Source: Panagrolaimus kolymaensis
Lineage: Eukaryota; Nematoda; Chromadorea; Rhabditida; Panagrolaimidae
Assembly (NCBI GenBank): GCA_028622995.1
Contig: JAJQJQ010000042.1
Coordinates: 62,001-126,000 of the forward strand
Direction: 5' to 3'
DNA length: 64,000 nt
This document shows, piece by piece, positions 38,767 to 52,510 of the stretch (the first letter of the stretch is position 1; each line of letters starts with the position of its first letter). The translations under genes and the position numbers were made by a program. The notes under the pieces were generated by a model that was not told where the DNA came from, made no database searches, and saw nothing but the letters and a program-made list of their open reading frames with translations.

Positions 38767-41700
38767 ATGCTTATTTATGAGGTCTTCATTTTTGAGGTCC
38801 TCATTTTTGATGTCCTCATTTTTGAGGTCCTCATTTTTGATGTCCTCATTTTTGAGGTCCTCATTTTTGAGGTCCTCATTTTTGATGTCCTCATTTTTGA
38901 GGTCCTCATTTTTGAGGTCCTCATTTTTGATGCATATTTTACTAATTTTTGTAATTAAAAAAATATCAAAATGCTTTAAACAATTAAATACTCAAACATA
39001 AATCTTTTATTAAAATAATTTCTTCCCCAATTTTTGCAATTTTCTAGAAAAGAAAATCACTTAAAAATCCATATTATCAATTCTGATGTCCTCATTTTTG
39101 AAGTCCTCATTTTTGATGTCCTCATTTTTGAGGTCCTCATTTTTGATGTCATCATTTTTGATGTCATCATTTTTGATGCATATTTTACTAATTTTGTAAT
39201 TAAAAAAATATAAAAATGCTTTAAACAATTAAATACTCAAACATAAATCTTTTATTAAAATAATTTCTTCCCCAATTTTTGCAATTTTCTAGAAAAGAAA
39301 ATCACTTAAAAATCCATATCATCAATTCTGATGTCCTCATTTATGAGGTCTTCATTTTTGAGGTCCTCATTTTTGATGTCCTCATTTTTGAGGTCCTCAT
39401 TTTTGATGTCCTCATTTTTGAGGTCCTCATTTTTGAGGTCCTCATTTTTGATGTCCTCATTTTTGAGGTCCTCATTTTTGAGGTCCTCATTTTTGAGGTC
39501 CTCATTTTTGAGGTCCTCATTTTTGATGTCCTCATTTTTGAGGTCCTCATTTTTGAGGTCCTCATTTTTGATGCATATTTTACTAATTTTTGTAATTAAA
39601 AAAATATCAAAATGCTTTAAACAATTAAATACTCAAACATAAATCTTTTATTAAAATAATTTCTTCCCCAATTTTTGCAATTTTCTAGAAAAGAAAATCA
39701 CTTAAAAATCCATATTATCAATTCTGATGTCCTCATTTTTGAAGTCCTCATTTTTGATGTCCTCATTTTTGAGGTCCTCATTTTTGATGTCATCATTTTT
39801 GATGTCATCATTTTTGATGCATATTTTACTAATTTTTGTAATTAAAAAAATATAAAAATGCTTTAAACAATTAAATACTCAAACATAAATCTTTTATTAA
39901 AATAATTTCTTCCCCAATTTTTGCAATTTTCTAGAAAAGAAAATCACTTAAAAATCCATATCATCAATTCTGATGTCCTCATTTTTGAGGTCCTCATTTT
40001 TGATGTCATCATTTTTGATGCATATTTTACTAACTATTGTAATAAAAAAAAATTAAAAATGATGCAGATATTTTTTTGAATCAACAGTAATGCTTATTTA
40101 TGAGGTCTTCATTTTTGAGGTCCTCATTTTTGATGTCCTCATTTTTGAGGTCCTCATTTTTGAGGTCCTCATTTTTGATGTCATCATTTCTGATGCATAT
40201 TTTACTAATTTTTGTAATTAAAAAAATATCAAAATGCTTTAAACAATTAAATACTCAAACATAAATCTTTTATTAAAATAATTTCTTCCCCAATTTTTGC
40301 AATTTTCTAGAAAAGAAAATCACTTATAAATCCATATCATCAATTCTGATGTCCTCATTTTTGAGGTCCTCATTTTTGAGGTCCTCATTTCTGATGCATA
40401 TTTTACTAATTTTTGTAATTAAAAAAATATAAAAATGCTTTAAACAATTAAATACTCAAACATAAATCTTTTATTAAAATAATTTCTTCCCCAATTTTTG
40501 CAATTTTCTAGAAAAGAAAATCACTTAAAAATCCATATCATCAATTCTGATGTCCTCATTTTTGATGTCCTCATTTTTGATGTCATCATTTTTGATGCAT
40601 ATTTTACTAACTATTGTAATAAAAAAAAATTAAAAATGATGCAGATATTTTTTTGAATCAACAGTAATGCTTATTTATGAGGTCTTCATTTTTGATGTCC
40701 TCATTTTTGATGTCCTCATTTTTGAGGTCCTCATTTTTGAGGTCCTCATTTTTGATGCATATTTTACTAATTTTTGTAATTAAAAAAATATAAAAATGCT
40801 TTAAACAATTAAATACTCAAACATAAATCTTTTATTAAAATAATTTCTTCCCCAATTTTTGCAATTTTCTAGAAAAGAAAATCACTTAAAAATCCATATC
40901 ATCAATTCTGATGTCCTCATTTTTGAGGTCCTCATTTTTGAGGTCCTCATTTCTGATGCATATTTTACTAATTTTTGTAATTAAAAAAATATAAAAATGC
41001 TTTAAACAATTAAATACTCAAACATAAATCTTTTATTAAAATAATTTCTTCCCCAATTTTTGCAATTTTCTAGAAAAGAAAATCACTTAAAAATCCATAT
41101 CATCAATTCTGATGTCCTCATTTTTGAGGTCCTCATTTTTGAGGTCCTCATTTTTGATGTCCTCATTTTTGAGGTCCTCATTTTTGATGTCCTCATTTTT
41201 GAGGTCCTCATTTTTGAGGTCCTCATTTTTGATGTCATCATTTTTGAGGTCCTCATTTTTGATGCATATTTTACTAATTTTTGTAATTAAAAAAATATAA
41301 AAATGCTTTAAACAATTAAATACTCAAACATAAATCTTTTATTAAAATAATTTCTTCCCCAAATTTTGCAATTTTCTAGAAAAGAAAATCACTTAAAAAT
41401 CCATATCATCAATTCTGATGTCCTCATTTTTGAGGTCCTCATTTTTGATGTCATCATTTTTGATGCATATTTTACTAACTATTGTAATAAAAAAAAATTA
41501 AAAATGATGCAGATATTTTTTTGAATCAACAGTAATGCTTATTTATGAGGTCTTCATTTTTGAGGTCCTCATTTTTGATGTCCTCATTTTTGAGGTCCTC
41601 ATTTTTGAGGTCCTCATTTTTGATGTCCTCATTTTTGAGGTCCTCATTTTTGATGTCCTCATTTTTGAGGTCCTCATTTTTGAGGTCCTCATTTCTGATG

Positions 41701-42481
41701 CATATTTTACTAATTTTTGTAATTAAAAAAATATAAAAATGCTTTAAACAATTAAATACTCAAACATAAATCTTTTATTAAAATAATTTCTACCCCAATT
41801 TTTGCAATTTTCTAGAAAAGAAAATCACTTAAAAATCCATATCATCAATTCTGATGTCCTCATTTTTGAGGTCCTCATTTTTGAGGTCCTCATTTTTGAT
41901 GTCCTCATTTTTGAGGTCCTCATTTTTGAGGTCCTCATTTTTGAGGTCCTCATTTTTGATGTCCTCATTTTTGAGGTCCTCATTTTTGAGGTCCTCATTT
42001 TTGAGGTCCTCATTTTTGAGGTCCTCATTTTTGATGTCATCATTTTTGAGGTCCTCATTTTTGATGCATATTTTACTAATTTTTGTAATTAAAAAAATAT
42101 AAAAATGCTTTAAACAATTAAATACTCAAACATAAATCTTTTATTAAAATAATTTCTTCCCCAAATTTTGCAATTTTCTAGAAAAGAAAATCACTTAAAA
42201 ATCCATATCATCAATTCTGATGTCCTCATTTTTGAGGTCCTCATTTTTGATGTCATCATTTTTGATGCATATTTTACTAACTATTGTAATAAAAAAAAAT
42301 TAAAAATGATGCAGATATTTTTTTGAATCAACAGTAATGCTTATTTATGAGGTCTTCATTTTTGAGGTCCTCATTTTTGATGTCCTCATTTTTGAGGTCC
42401 TCATTTTTGAGGTCCTCATTTTTGATGTCCTCATTTTTGAGGTCCTCATTTTTGATGTCCTCATTTTTGAGGTCCTCATTT
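38767..42481. repeat. Higher-order duplication, copy 2
   Basis: Second copy of the block at 34866. It lacks one 201-bp spacer-A module near 41000. It has one more 15-bp unit in the tract at 41854-42058, after which the offset becomes 3715. The right limit is approximate because the following modules belong to the same family. Confidence 0.8.
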
Positions 42482-45400
42482 TTGAGGTCCTCATTTTTGA
42501 TGCATATTTTACTAATTTTTGTAATTAAAAAAATATAAAAATGCTTTAAACAATTAAATACTCAAACATAAATCTTTTATTAAAATAATTTCTTCCCCAA
42601 ATTTTGCAATTTTCTAGAAAAGAAAATCACTTAAAAATCCATATCATCAATTCTGATGTCCTCATTTTTGAGGTCCTCATTTTTGAGGTCCTCATTTTTG
42701 ATGTCATCATTTTTGATGCATATTTTACTAACTATTGTAATAAAAAAAAATTAAAAATGATGCAGATATTTTTTTGAATCAACAGTAATGCTTATTTATG
42801 AGGTCTTCATTTTTGAGGTCCTCATTTTTGATGTCCTAATTTTTGAGGTCCTCATTTTTGAGGTCCTCATTTTTGATGTCCTCATTTTTGAGGTCCTCAT
42901 TTTTGATGTCCTCATTTTTGAGGTCCTCATTTTTGAGGTCCTCATTTTTGAGGTCCTCATTTTTGATGCATATTTTACTAATTTTTGTAATTAAAAAAAT
43001 ATAAAAATGCTTTAAACAATTAAATACTCAAACATAAATCTTTTATTAAAATAATTTCTTCCCCAAATTTTGCAATTTTCTAGAAAAGAAAATCACTTAA
43101 AAATCCATATCATCAATTCTGATGTCCTCATTTTTGAGGTCCTCATTTTTGAGGTCCTCATTTTTGATGTCATCATTTTTGATGCATATTTTACTAACTA
43201 TTGTAATAAAAAAAAATTAAAAATGATGCAGATATTTTTTTGAATCAACAGTAATGCTTATTTATGAGGTCTTCATTTTTGAGGTCCTCATTTTTGATGT
43301 CCTCATTTTTGAGGTCCTCATTTTTGAGGTCCTCATTTTTGAGGTCCTCATTTTTGATGTCATCATTTTTGATGCATATTTTACTAACTATTGTAATAAA
43401 AAAAAATTAAAAATGATGCAGATATTTTTTTGAATCAACAGTAATGCTTATTTATGAGGTCTTCATTTTTGAGGTCCTCATTTTTGATGTCCTCATTTTT
43501 GAGGTCCTCATTTTTGAGGTCCTCATTTTTGAGGTCCTCATTTTTGATGTCCTCATTTTTGAGGTCCTCATTTTTGAGGTCCTCATTTTTGATGCATATT
43601 TTACTAATTTTTGTAATTAAAAAAATATAAAAATGCTTTAAACAATTAAATACTCAAACATAAATCTTTTATTAAAATAATTTCTTCCCCAAATTTTGCA
43701 ATTTTCTAGAAAAGAAAATCACTTAAAAATCCATATCATCAATTCTGATGTCCTCATTTTTGAGGTCCTCATTTTTGAGGTCCTCATTTTTGATGTCATC
43801 ATTTTTGATGCATATTTTACTAACTATTGTAATAAAAAAAAATTAAAAATGATGCAGATATTTTTTTGAATCAACAGTAATGCTTATTTATGAGGTCTTC
43901 ATTTTTGAGGTCCTCATTTTTGATGTCCTCATTTTTGAGGTCCTCATTTTTGAGGTCCTCATTTTTGATGTCCTCATTTTTGAGGTCCTCATTTTTGATG
44001 TCCTCATTTTTGAGGTCCTCATTTTTGAGGTCCTCATTTTTGATGCATATTTTACTAATTTTTGTAATTAAAAAAATATAAAAATGCTTTAAACAATTAA
44101 ATACTCAAACATAAATCTTTTATAAAAATAATTTCTTCCCCAAATTTTGCAATTTTCTAGAAAAGAAAATCACTTAAAAATCCATATCATCAATTCTGAT
44201 GTCCTCATTTTTGAGGTCCTCATTTTTGAGGTCCTCATTTTTGATGTCATCATTTTTGATGCATATTTTACTAACTATTGTAATAAAAAAAAATTAAAAA
44301 TGATGCAGATATTTTTTTGAATCAACAGTAATGCTTATTTATGAGGTCTTCATTTTTGAGGTCCTCATTTTTGATGTCCTCATTTTTGAGGTCCTCATTT
44401 TTGAGGTCCTCATTTTTGATGTCCTCATTTTTGAGGTCCTCATTTTTGATGTCATCATTTTTGATGTCCTCATTTTTGAGGTCCTCATTTTTGAGGTCCT
44501 CATTTTTGATGTCCTCATTTTTGAGGTCCTCATTTTTGATGTCCTCATTTTTGAGGTCCTCATTTTTGAGGTCCTCATTTTTGATGTCATCATTTTTGAT
44601 GCATATTTTACTAACTATTGTAATAAAAAAAAATTAAAAATGATGCAGATATTTTTTTGAATCAACAGTAATGCTTATTTATGAGGTCTTCATTTTTGAG
44701 GTCCTCATTTTTGATGTCCTCATTTTTGAGGTCCTCATTTTTGAGGTCCTCATTAATGATGTCCTCATTTTTGAGGTCCTCATTTTTGATGTCCTCATTT
44801 TTGAGGTCCTCATTTTTGAGGTCCTCATTTTTGATGCATATTTTACTAATTTTTGTAATTAAAAAAATATAAAAATGCTTTAAACAATTAAATACTCAAA
44901 CATAAATCTTTTATTAAAATAATTTCTTCCCCAAATTTTGCAATTTTCTAGAAAAGAAAATCACTTAAAAATCCATATCATCAATTCTGATGTCCTCATT
45001 TTTGAGGTCCTCATTTTTGAGGTCCTCATTTTTGATGTCATCATTTTTGATGCATATTTTACTAACTATTGTAATAAAAAAAAATTAAAAATGATGCAGA
45101 TATTTTTTTGAATCAACAGTAATGCTTATTTATGAGGTCTTCATTTTTGAGGTCCTCATTTTTGATGTCCTCATTTTTGAGGTCCTCATTTTTGAGGTCC
45201 TCATTTTTGATGTCCTCATTTTTGAGGTCCTCATTTTTGATGTCCTCATTTTTGAGGTCCTCATTTTTGAGGTCCTCATTTTTGATGCATATTTTACTAA
45301 TTTTTGTAATTAAAAAAATATAAAAATGCTTTAAACAATTAAATACTCAAACATAAATCTTTTATTAAAATAATTTCTTCCCCAAATTTTGCAATTTTCT

Positions 45401-48400
45401 AGAAAAGAAAATCACTTAAAAATCCATATCATCAATTCTGATGTCCTCATTTTTGAGGTCCTCATTTTTGAGGTCCTCATTTTTGATGTCATCATTTTTG
45501 ATGCATATTTTACTAACTATTGTAATAAAAAAAAATTAAAAATGATGCAGATATTTTTTTGAATCAACAGTAATGCTTATTTATGAGGTCTTCATTTTTG
45601 TGGTCCTCATTTTTGATGTCCTCATTTTTGAGGTCCTCATTTTTGAGGTCCTCATTTTTGATGTCATCATTTCTGATGCATATTTTACTAATTTTTGTAA
45701 TTAAAAAAATATAAAAATGCTTTAAACAATTAAATACTCAAACATAAATCTTTTATTAAAATAATTTCTTCCCCAATTTTTGCAATTTTCTAGAAAAGAA
45801 AATCACTTAAAAATCCATATCATCAATTCTGATGTCCTCATTTTTGAGGTCCTCATTTTTGAGGTCCTCATTTCTGATGCATATTTTACTAATTTTTGTA
45901 ATTAAAAAAATATAAAAATGCTTTAAACAATTAAATACTCAAACATAAATCTTTTATTAAAATAATTTCTTCCCCAATTTTTGCAATTTTCTAGAAAAGA
46001 AAATCACTTAAAAATCCATATCATCAATTCTGATGTCCTCATTTTTGAGGTCCTCATTTTTGAGGTCCTCATTTTTGATGTCCTCATTTTTGATGTCATC
46101 ATTTTTGATGTCATCATTTTTGATGCATATTTTACTAATTTTGTAATTAAAAAAATATAAAAATGCTTTAAACAATTAAATACTCAAACATAAATCTTTT
46201 ATTAAAATAATTTCTTCCCCAATTTTTGCAATTTTCTAGAAAAGAAAATCACTTAAAAATCCATATTATCAATTCTGATGTCCTCATTTTTGAAGTCCTC
46301 ATTTTTGATGTCATCATTTTTGATGTCATAATTTTTGATGCATATTTTACTAATTTTGTAATTAAAAAAATATAAAAATGCTTTAAACAATTAAATACTC
46401 AAACATAAATCTTTTATTAAAATAATTTCTTCCCCAATTTTTGCAATTTTCTAGAAAAGAAAATCACTTAAAAATCCATATTATCAATTCTGATGTCCTC
46501 ATTTTTGAAGTCCTCATTTTTGAGGTCCTCATTTTTGAAGTCCTCATTTTTGATGTCATCATTTTTGATGTCATCATTTTTGATGCATATTTTACTAATT
46601 TTGTAATTAAAAAAATATAAAAATGCTTTAAACAATTAAATACTCAAACATAAATCTTTTATTAAAATAATTTCTTCCCCAAATTTTGCAATTTTCTAGA
46701 AAAGAAAATCACTTAAAAATCCATATCATCAATTCTGATGTCCTCATTTTTGAGGTCCTCATTTTTGAGGTCCTCATTTTTGATGTCATCATTTTTGATG
46801 CATATTTTACTAACTATTGTAATAAAAAAAAATTAAAAATGATGCAGATATTTTTTTGAATCAACAGTAATGCTTATTTATGAGGTCTTCATTTTTGTGG
46901 TCCTCATTTTTGATGTCCTCATTTTTGAGGTCCTCATTTTTGAGGTCCTCATTTTTGATGTCATCATTTCTGATGCATATTTTACTAATTTTTGTAATTA
47001 AAAAAATATAAAAATGCTTTAAACAATTAAATACTCAAACATAAATCTTTTATTAAAATAATTTCTTCCCCAATTTTTGCAATTTTCTAGAAAAGAAAAT
47101 CACTTAAAAATCCATATCATCAATTCTGATGTCCTCATTTTTGAGGTCCTCATTTTTGAGGTCCTCATTTCTGATGCATATTTTACTAATTTTTGTAATT
47201 AAAAAAATATAAAAATGCTTTAAACAATTAAATACTCAAACATAAATCTTTTATTAAAATAATTTCTTCCCCAATTTTTGCAATTTTCTAGAAAAGAAAA
47301 TCACTTAAAAATCCATATCATCAATTCTGATGTCCTCATTTTTGAGGTCCTCATTTTTGAGGTCCTCATTTTTGATGTCCTCATTTTTGATGTCATCATT
47401 TTTGATGTCATCATTTTTGATGCATATTTTACTAATTTTGTAATTAAAAAAATATAAAAATGCTTTAAACAATTAAATACTCAAACATAAATCTTTTATT
47501 TAAATAATTTCTTCCCCAATTTTTGCAATTTTCTAGAAAAGAAAATCACTTAAAAATCCATATTATCAATTCTGATGTCCTCATTTTTGAAGTCCTCATT
47601 TTTGATGTCATCATTTTTGATGTCATAATTTTTGATGCATATTTTACTAATTTTGTAATTAAAAAAATATAAAAATGCTTTAAACAATTAAATACTCAAA
47701 CATAAATCTTTTATTAAAATAATTTCTTCCCCAATTTTTGCAATTTTCTAGAAAAGAAAATCACTTAAAAATCCATATTATCAATTCTGATGTCCTCATT
47801 TTTGAAGTCCTCATTTTTGAGGTCCTCATTTTTGAAGTCCTCATTTTTGATGTCATCATTTTTGATGTCATCATTTTTGATGCATATTTTACTAATTTTG
47901 TAATTAAAAAAATATAAAAATGCTTTAAACAATTAAATACTCAAACATAAATCTTTTATTAAAATAATTTCTTCCCCAATTTTTGCAATTTTCTAGAAAA
48001 GAAAATCACTTAAAAATCCATATTATCAATTCTGATGTCCTCATTTTTGAAGTCCTCATTTTTGATGTCATCATTTTTGATGTCATAATTTTTGATGCAT
48101 ATTTTACTAATTTTGTAATTAAAAAAATATAAAAATGCTTTAAACAATTAAATACTCAAACATAAATCTTTTATTAAAATAATTTCTTCCCCAATTTTTG
48201 CAATTTTCTAGAAAAGAAAATCACTTAAAAATCCATATCATCAATTCTGATGTCCTCATTTTTGAGGTCCTCATTTTTGAGGTCCTCATGTTTGAGGTCT
48301 TCATTTTTGATGTCATCATTTCTGATGCATATTTTACTAATTTTTGTAATTAAAAAAATATAAAAATGCTTTAAACAATTAAATACTCAAACATAAATCT

Positions 48401-51400
48401 TTTATTAAAATAATTTCTTCCCCAATTTTTGCAATTTTCTAGAAAAGAAAATCACTTAAAAATCCATATCATCAATTCTGATGTCCTCATTTTTGAGGTC
48501 CTCATTTTTGATGTCCTCATTTTTGAGGTCCTCATTTTTGAGGTCCTCATTTTTGAGGTCCTCATTTCTGATGCATATTTTACTAATTTTTGTAATTAAA
48601 AAAATATAAAAATGCTTTAAACAATTAAATACTCAAACATAAATCTTTTATTAAAATAATTTCTTCCCCAATTTTTGCAATTTTCTAGAAAAGAAAATCA
48701 CTTAAAAATCCATATCATCAATTCTGATGTCCTCATTTTTGAGGTCCTCATTTTTGAGGTCCTCATTTCTGATGCATATTTTACTAATTTTTGTAATTAA
48801 AAAAATATAAAAATGCTTTAAACAATTAAATACTCAAACATAAATCTTTTATTAAAATAATTTCTTCCCCAATTTTTGCAATTTTCTAGAAAAGAAAATC
48901 ACTTAAAAATCCATATCATCAATTCTGATGTCCTCATTTTTGAGGTCCTCATTTTTGAGGTCCTCATTTTTGATGTCCTCATTTTTGATGTCATCATTTT
49001 TGATGTCATCATTTTTGATGCATATTTTACTAATTTTGTAATTAAAAAAATATAAAAATGCTTTAAACAATTAAATACTCAAACATAAATCTTTTATTAA
49101 AATAATTTCTTCCCCAATTTTTGCAATTTTCTAGAAAAGAAAATCACTTAAAAATCCATATTATCAATTCTGATGTCCTCATTTTTGAAGTCCTCATTTT
49201 TGATGTCATCATTTTTGATGTCATAATTTTTGATGCATATTTTACTAATTTTGTAATTAAAAAAATATAAAAATGCTTTAAACAATTAAATACTCAAACA
49301 TAAATCTTTTATTAAAATAATTTCTTCCCCAATTTTTGCAATTTTCTAGAAAAGAAAATCACTTAAAAATCCATATCATCAATTCTGATGTCCTCATTTT
49401 TGAGGTCCTCATTTTTGAGGTCCTCATGTTTGAGGTCTTCATTTTTGATGTCATCATTTCTGATGCATATTTTACTAATTTTTGTAATTAAAAAAATATA
49501 AAAATGCTTTAAACAATTAAATACTCAAACATAAATCTTTTATTAAAATAATTTCTTCCCCAATTTTTGCAATTTTCTAGAAAAGAAAATCACTTAAAAA
49601 TCCATATCATCAATTCTGATGTCCTCATTTTTGAGGTCCTCATTTTTGATGTCCTCATTTTTGAGGTCCTCATTTTTGAGGTCCTCATTTTTGAGGTCCT
49701 CATTTCTGATGCATATTTTACTAATTTTTGTAATTAAAAAAATATAAAAATGCTTTAAACAATTAAATACTCAAACATAAATCTTTTATTAAAATAATTT
49801 CTTCCCCAATTTTTGCAATTTTCTAGAAAAGAAAATCACTTAAAAATCCATATCATCAATTCTGATGTCCTCATTTTTGAGGTCCTCATTTTTGAGGTCC
49901 TCATTTCTGATGCATATTTTACTAATTTTTGTAATTAAAAAAATATAAAAATGCTTTAAACAATTAAATACTCAAACATAAATCTTTTATTAAAATAATT
50001 TCTTCCCCAATTTTTGCAATTTTCTAGAAAAGAAAATCACTTAAAAATCCATATCATCAATTCTGATGTCCTCATTTTTGAGGTCCTCATTTTTGAGGTC
50101 CTCATTTTTGATGTCCTCATTTTTGATGTCATCATTTTTGATGCATATTTTACTAATTTTTGTAATTAAAAAAATATCAAAATGCTTTAAACAATTAAAT
50201 ACTCAAACATAAATCTTTTATTAAAATAATTTCTTCCCCAATTTTTGCAATTTTCTAGAAAAGAAAATCACTTAAAAATCCATATTATCAATTCTGATGT
50301 CCTCATTTTTGAAGTCCTCATTTTTGATGTCATCATTTTTGATGTCATCATTTTTGATGCATATTTTACTAATTTTGTAATTAAAAAAATATAAAAATGC
50401 TTTAAACAATTAAATACTCAAACATAAATCTTTTATTAAAATAATTTCTTCCCCAATTTTTGCAATTTTCTAGAAAAGAAAATCACTTAAAAATCCATAT
50501 TATCAATTCTGATGTCCTCATTTTTGAAGTCCTCATTTTTGATGTCATCATTTTTGATGTCATAATTTTTGATGCATATTTTACTAATTTTGTAATTAAA
50601 AAAATATAAAAATGCTTTAAACAATTAAATACTCAAACATAAATCTTTTATTAAAATAATTTCTTTCCCAATTTTTTGCAATTTTCTAGAAAAGAAAATC
50701 ACTTAAAAATCCATATCATCAATTCTGATGTCCTCATTTTTGAGGTCCTCATTTTTGAGGTCTTCATTTTTGATGTCATCATTTCTGATGCATATTTTAC
50801 TAATTTTTGTAATTAAAAAAATATAAAAATGCTTTAAACAATTAAATACTCAAACATAAATCTTTTATTAAAATAATTTCTTCCCCAATTTTTGCAATTT
50901 TCTAGAAAAGAAAATCACTTAAAAATCCATATCATCAATTCTGATGTCCTCATTTTTGAGGTCCTCATTTTTGATGTCCTCATTTTTGAGGTCCTCATTT
51001 TTGAGGTCTTCATTTTTGATGTCATCATTTCTGATGCATATTTTACTAATTTTTGTAATTAAAAAAATATAAAAATGCTTTAAACAATTAAATACTCAAA
51101 CATAAATCTTTTATTAAAATAATTTCTTCCCCAATTTTTGCAATTTTCTAGAAAAGAAAATCACTTAAAAATCCATATCATCAATTCTGATGTCCTCATT
51201 TTTGTGGTCCTCATTTTTGAGGTCCTCATTTTTGATGTCATCATTTCTGATGCATATTTTACTAATTTTTGTAATTAAAAAAATATAAAAATGCTTTAAA
51301 CAATTAAATACTCAAACATAAATCTTTTATTAAAATAATTTCTTCCCCAATTTTTGCAATTTTCTAGAAAAGAAAATCACTTAAAAATCCATATCATCAA

Positions 51401-52510
51401 TTCTGATGTCCTCATTTTTGTGGTCTTCATTTTTGAGGTCCTCATTTCTGATGTCCTCATTTTTGAGGTCCTCATTTTTGAGGTCCTCATTTTTGATGTC
51501 CTCATTTTTGATGTCCTCATTTTGAGGTCTTCATTTTTGAGGTCCTCATTTTTGATGTCATCATTTCTGATGCATATTTTACTAATTTTTGTAATTAAAA
51601 AAATATAAAAATGCTTTAAACAATTAAATACTCAAACATAAATCTTTTATTAAAATAATTTCTTCCCCAATTTTTGCAATTTTCTAGAAAAGAAAATCAC
51701 TTAAAAATCCATATCATCAATTCTGATGTCCTCATTTTTGAGGTCCTCATTTTTGAGGTCCTCATTTTTGATGTCCTCATTTTTGAGGTCCTCATTTTTG
51801 ATGTCATCATTTCTGATGCATATTTTACTAATTTTTGTAATTAAAAAAATATAAAAATGCTTTAAACAATTAAATACTCAAACATAAATCTTTTATTAAA
51901 ATAATTTCTTCCCCAATTTTTGCAATTTTCTAGAAAAGAAAATCACTTAAAAATCCATATCATCAATTCTGATGTCCTCATTTTTGAGGTCCTCATTTTT
52001 GAGGTCCTCATTTTTGATGTCCTCATTTTTGAGGTCCTCATTTTTGAGGTCCTCATTTTTGATGTCATCATTTCTGATGCATATTTTACTAATTTTTGTA
52101 ATTAAAAAAATATAAAAATGCTTTAAACAATTAAATACTCAAACATAAATCTTTTATTAAAATAATTTCTTCCCCAATTTTTGAAATTTTCTAGAAAAGA
52201 AAATCACTTAAAAATCCATATCATCAATTCTGATGTCCTCATTTTTGTGGTCCTCATTTTTGAGGTCCTCATTTTTGAGGTCCTCATTTTTGATGTCATC
52301 ATTTCTGATGCATATTTTACTAATTTTTGTAATTAAAAAAATATAAAAATGCTTTAAACAATTAAATACTCAAACATAAATCTTTTATTAAAATAATTTC
52401 TTCCCCAATTTTTGCAATTTTCTAGAAAAGAAAATCACTTAAAAATCCATATCATCAATTCTGATGTCCTCATTTTTGAGGTCCTCATTTTTGATGTCAT
52501 CATTTCTGAT

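Larger units (their letters stand above)
27041..52510. repeat. Composite satellite array, left part (15-bp minisatellite tracts with two spacers)
   Basis: About 25.5 kb of uninterrupted tandem repeats. Each module has a tract of 15-bp units (GATGTCCTCATTTTT or GAGGTCCTCATTTTT, sometimes GAAGTCC). The tract usually closes with GATGTCATCATTTCTGAT or GATGTCATCATTTTTGAT, and a conserved spacer follows. Spacer A (about 156 bp) predominates. Spacer B (about 85 bp) alternates with A in 27.1-28.2, 33.3-45.6 and around 46.8 kb. The left edge is sharp: 27041 follows unique sequence (AAATTCTGTT). The long open frames here are EVLIF and RSSFL on plus and MRTSK on minus. They result from a stop-free period divisible by three and are not counted as genes. 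Confidence 0.97.

Noticed and set aside
27041..52510. Possible CRISPR array (regular repeats and spacers)
   Set aside because: The 'spacers' are nearly identical to one another, the tracts vary in length, and the surrounding genes are intron-containing animal genes.
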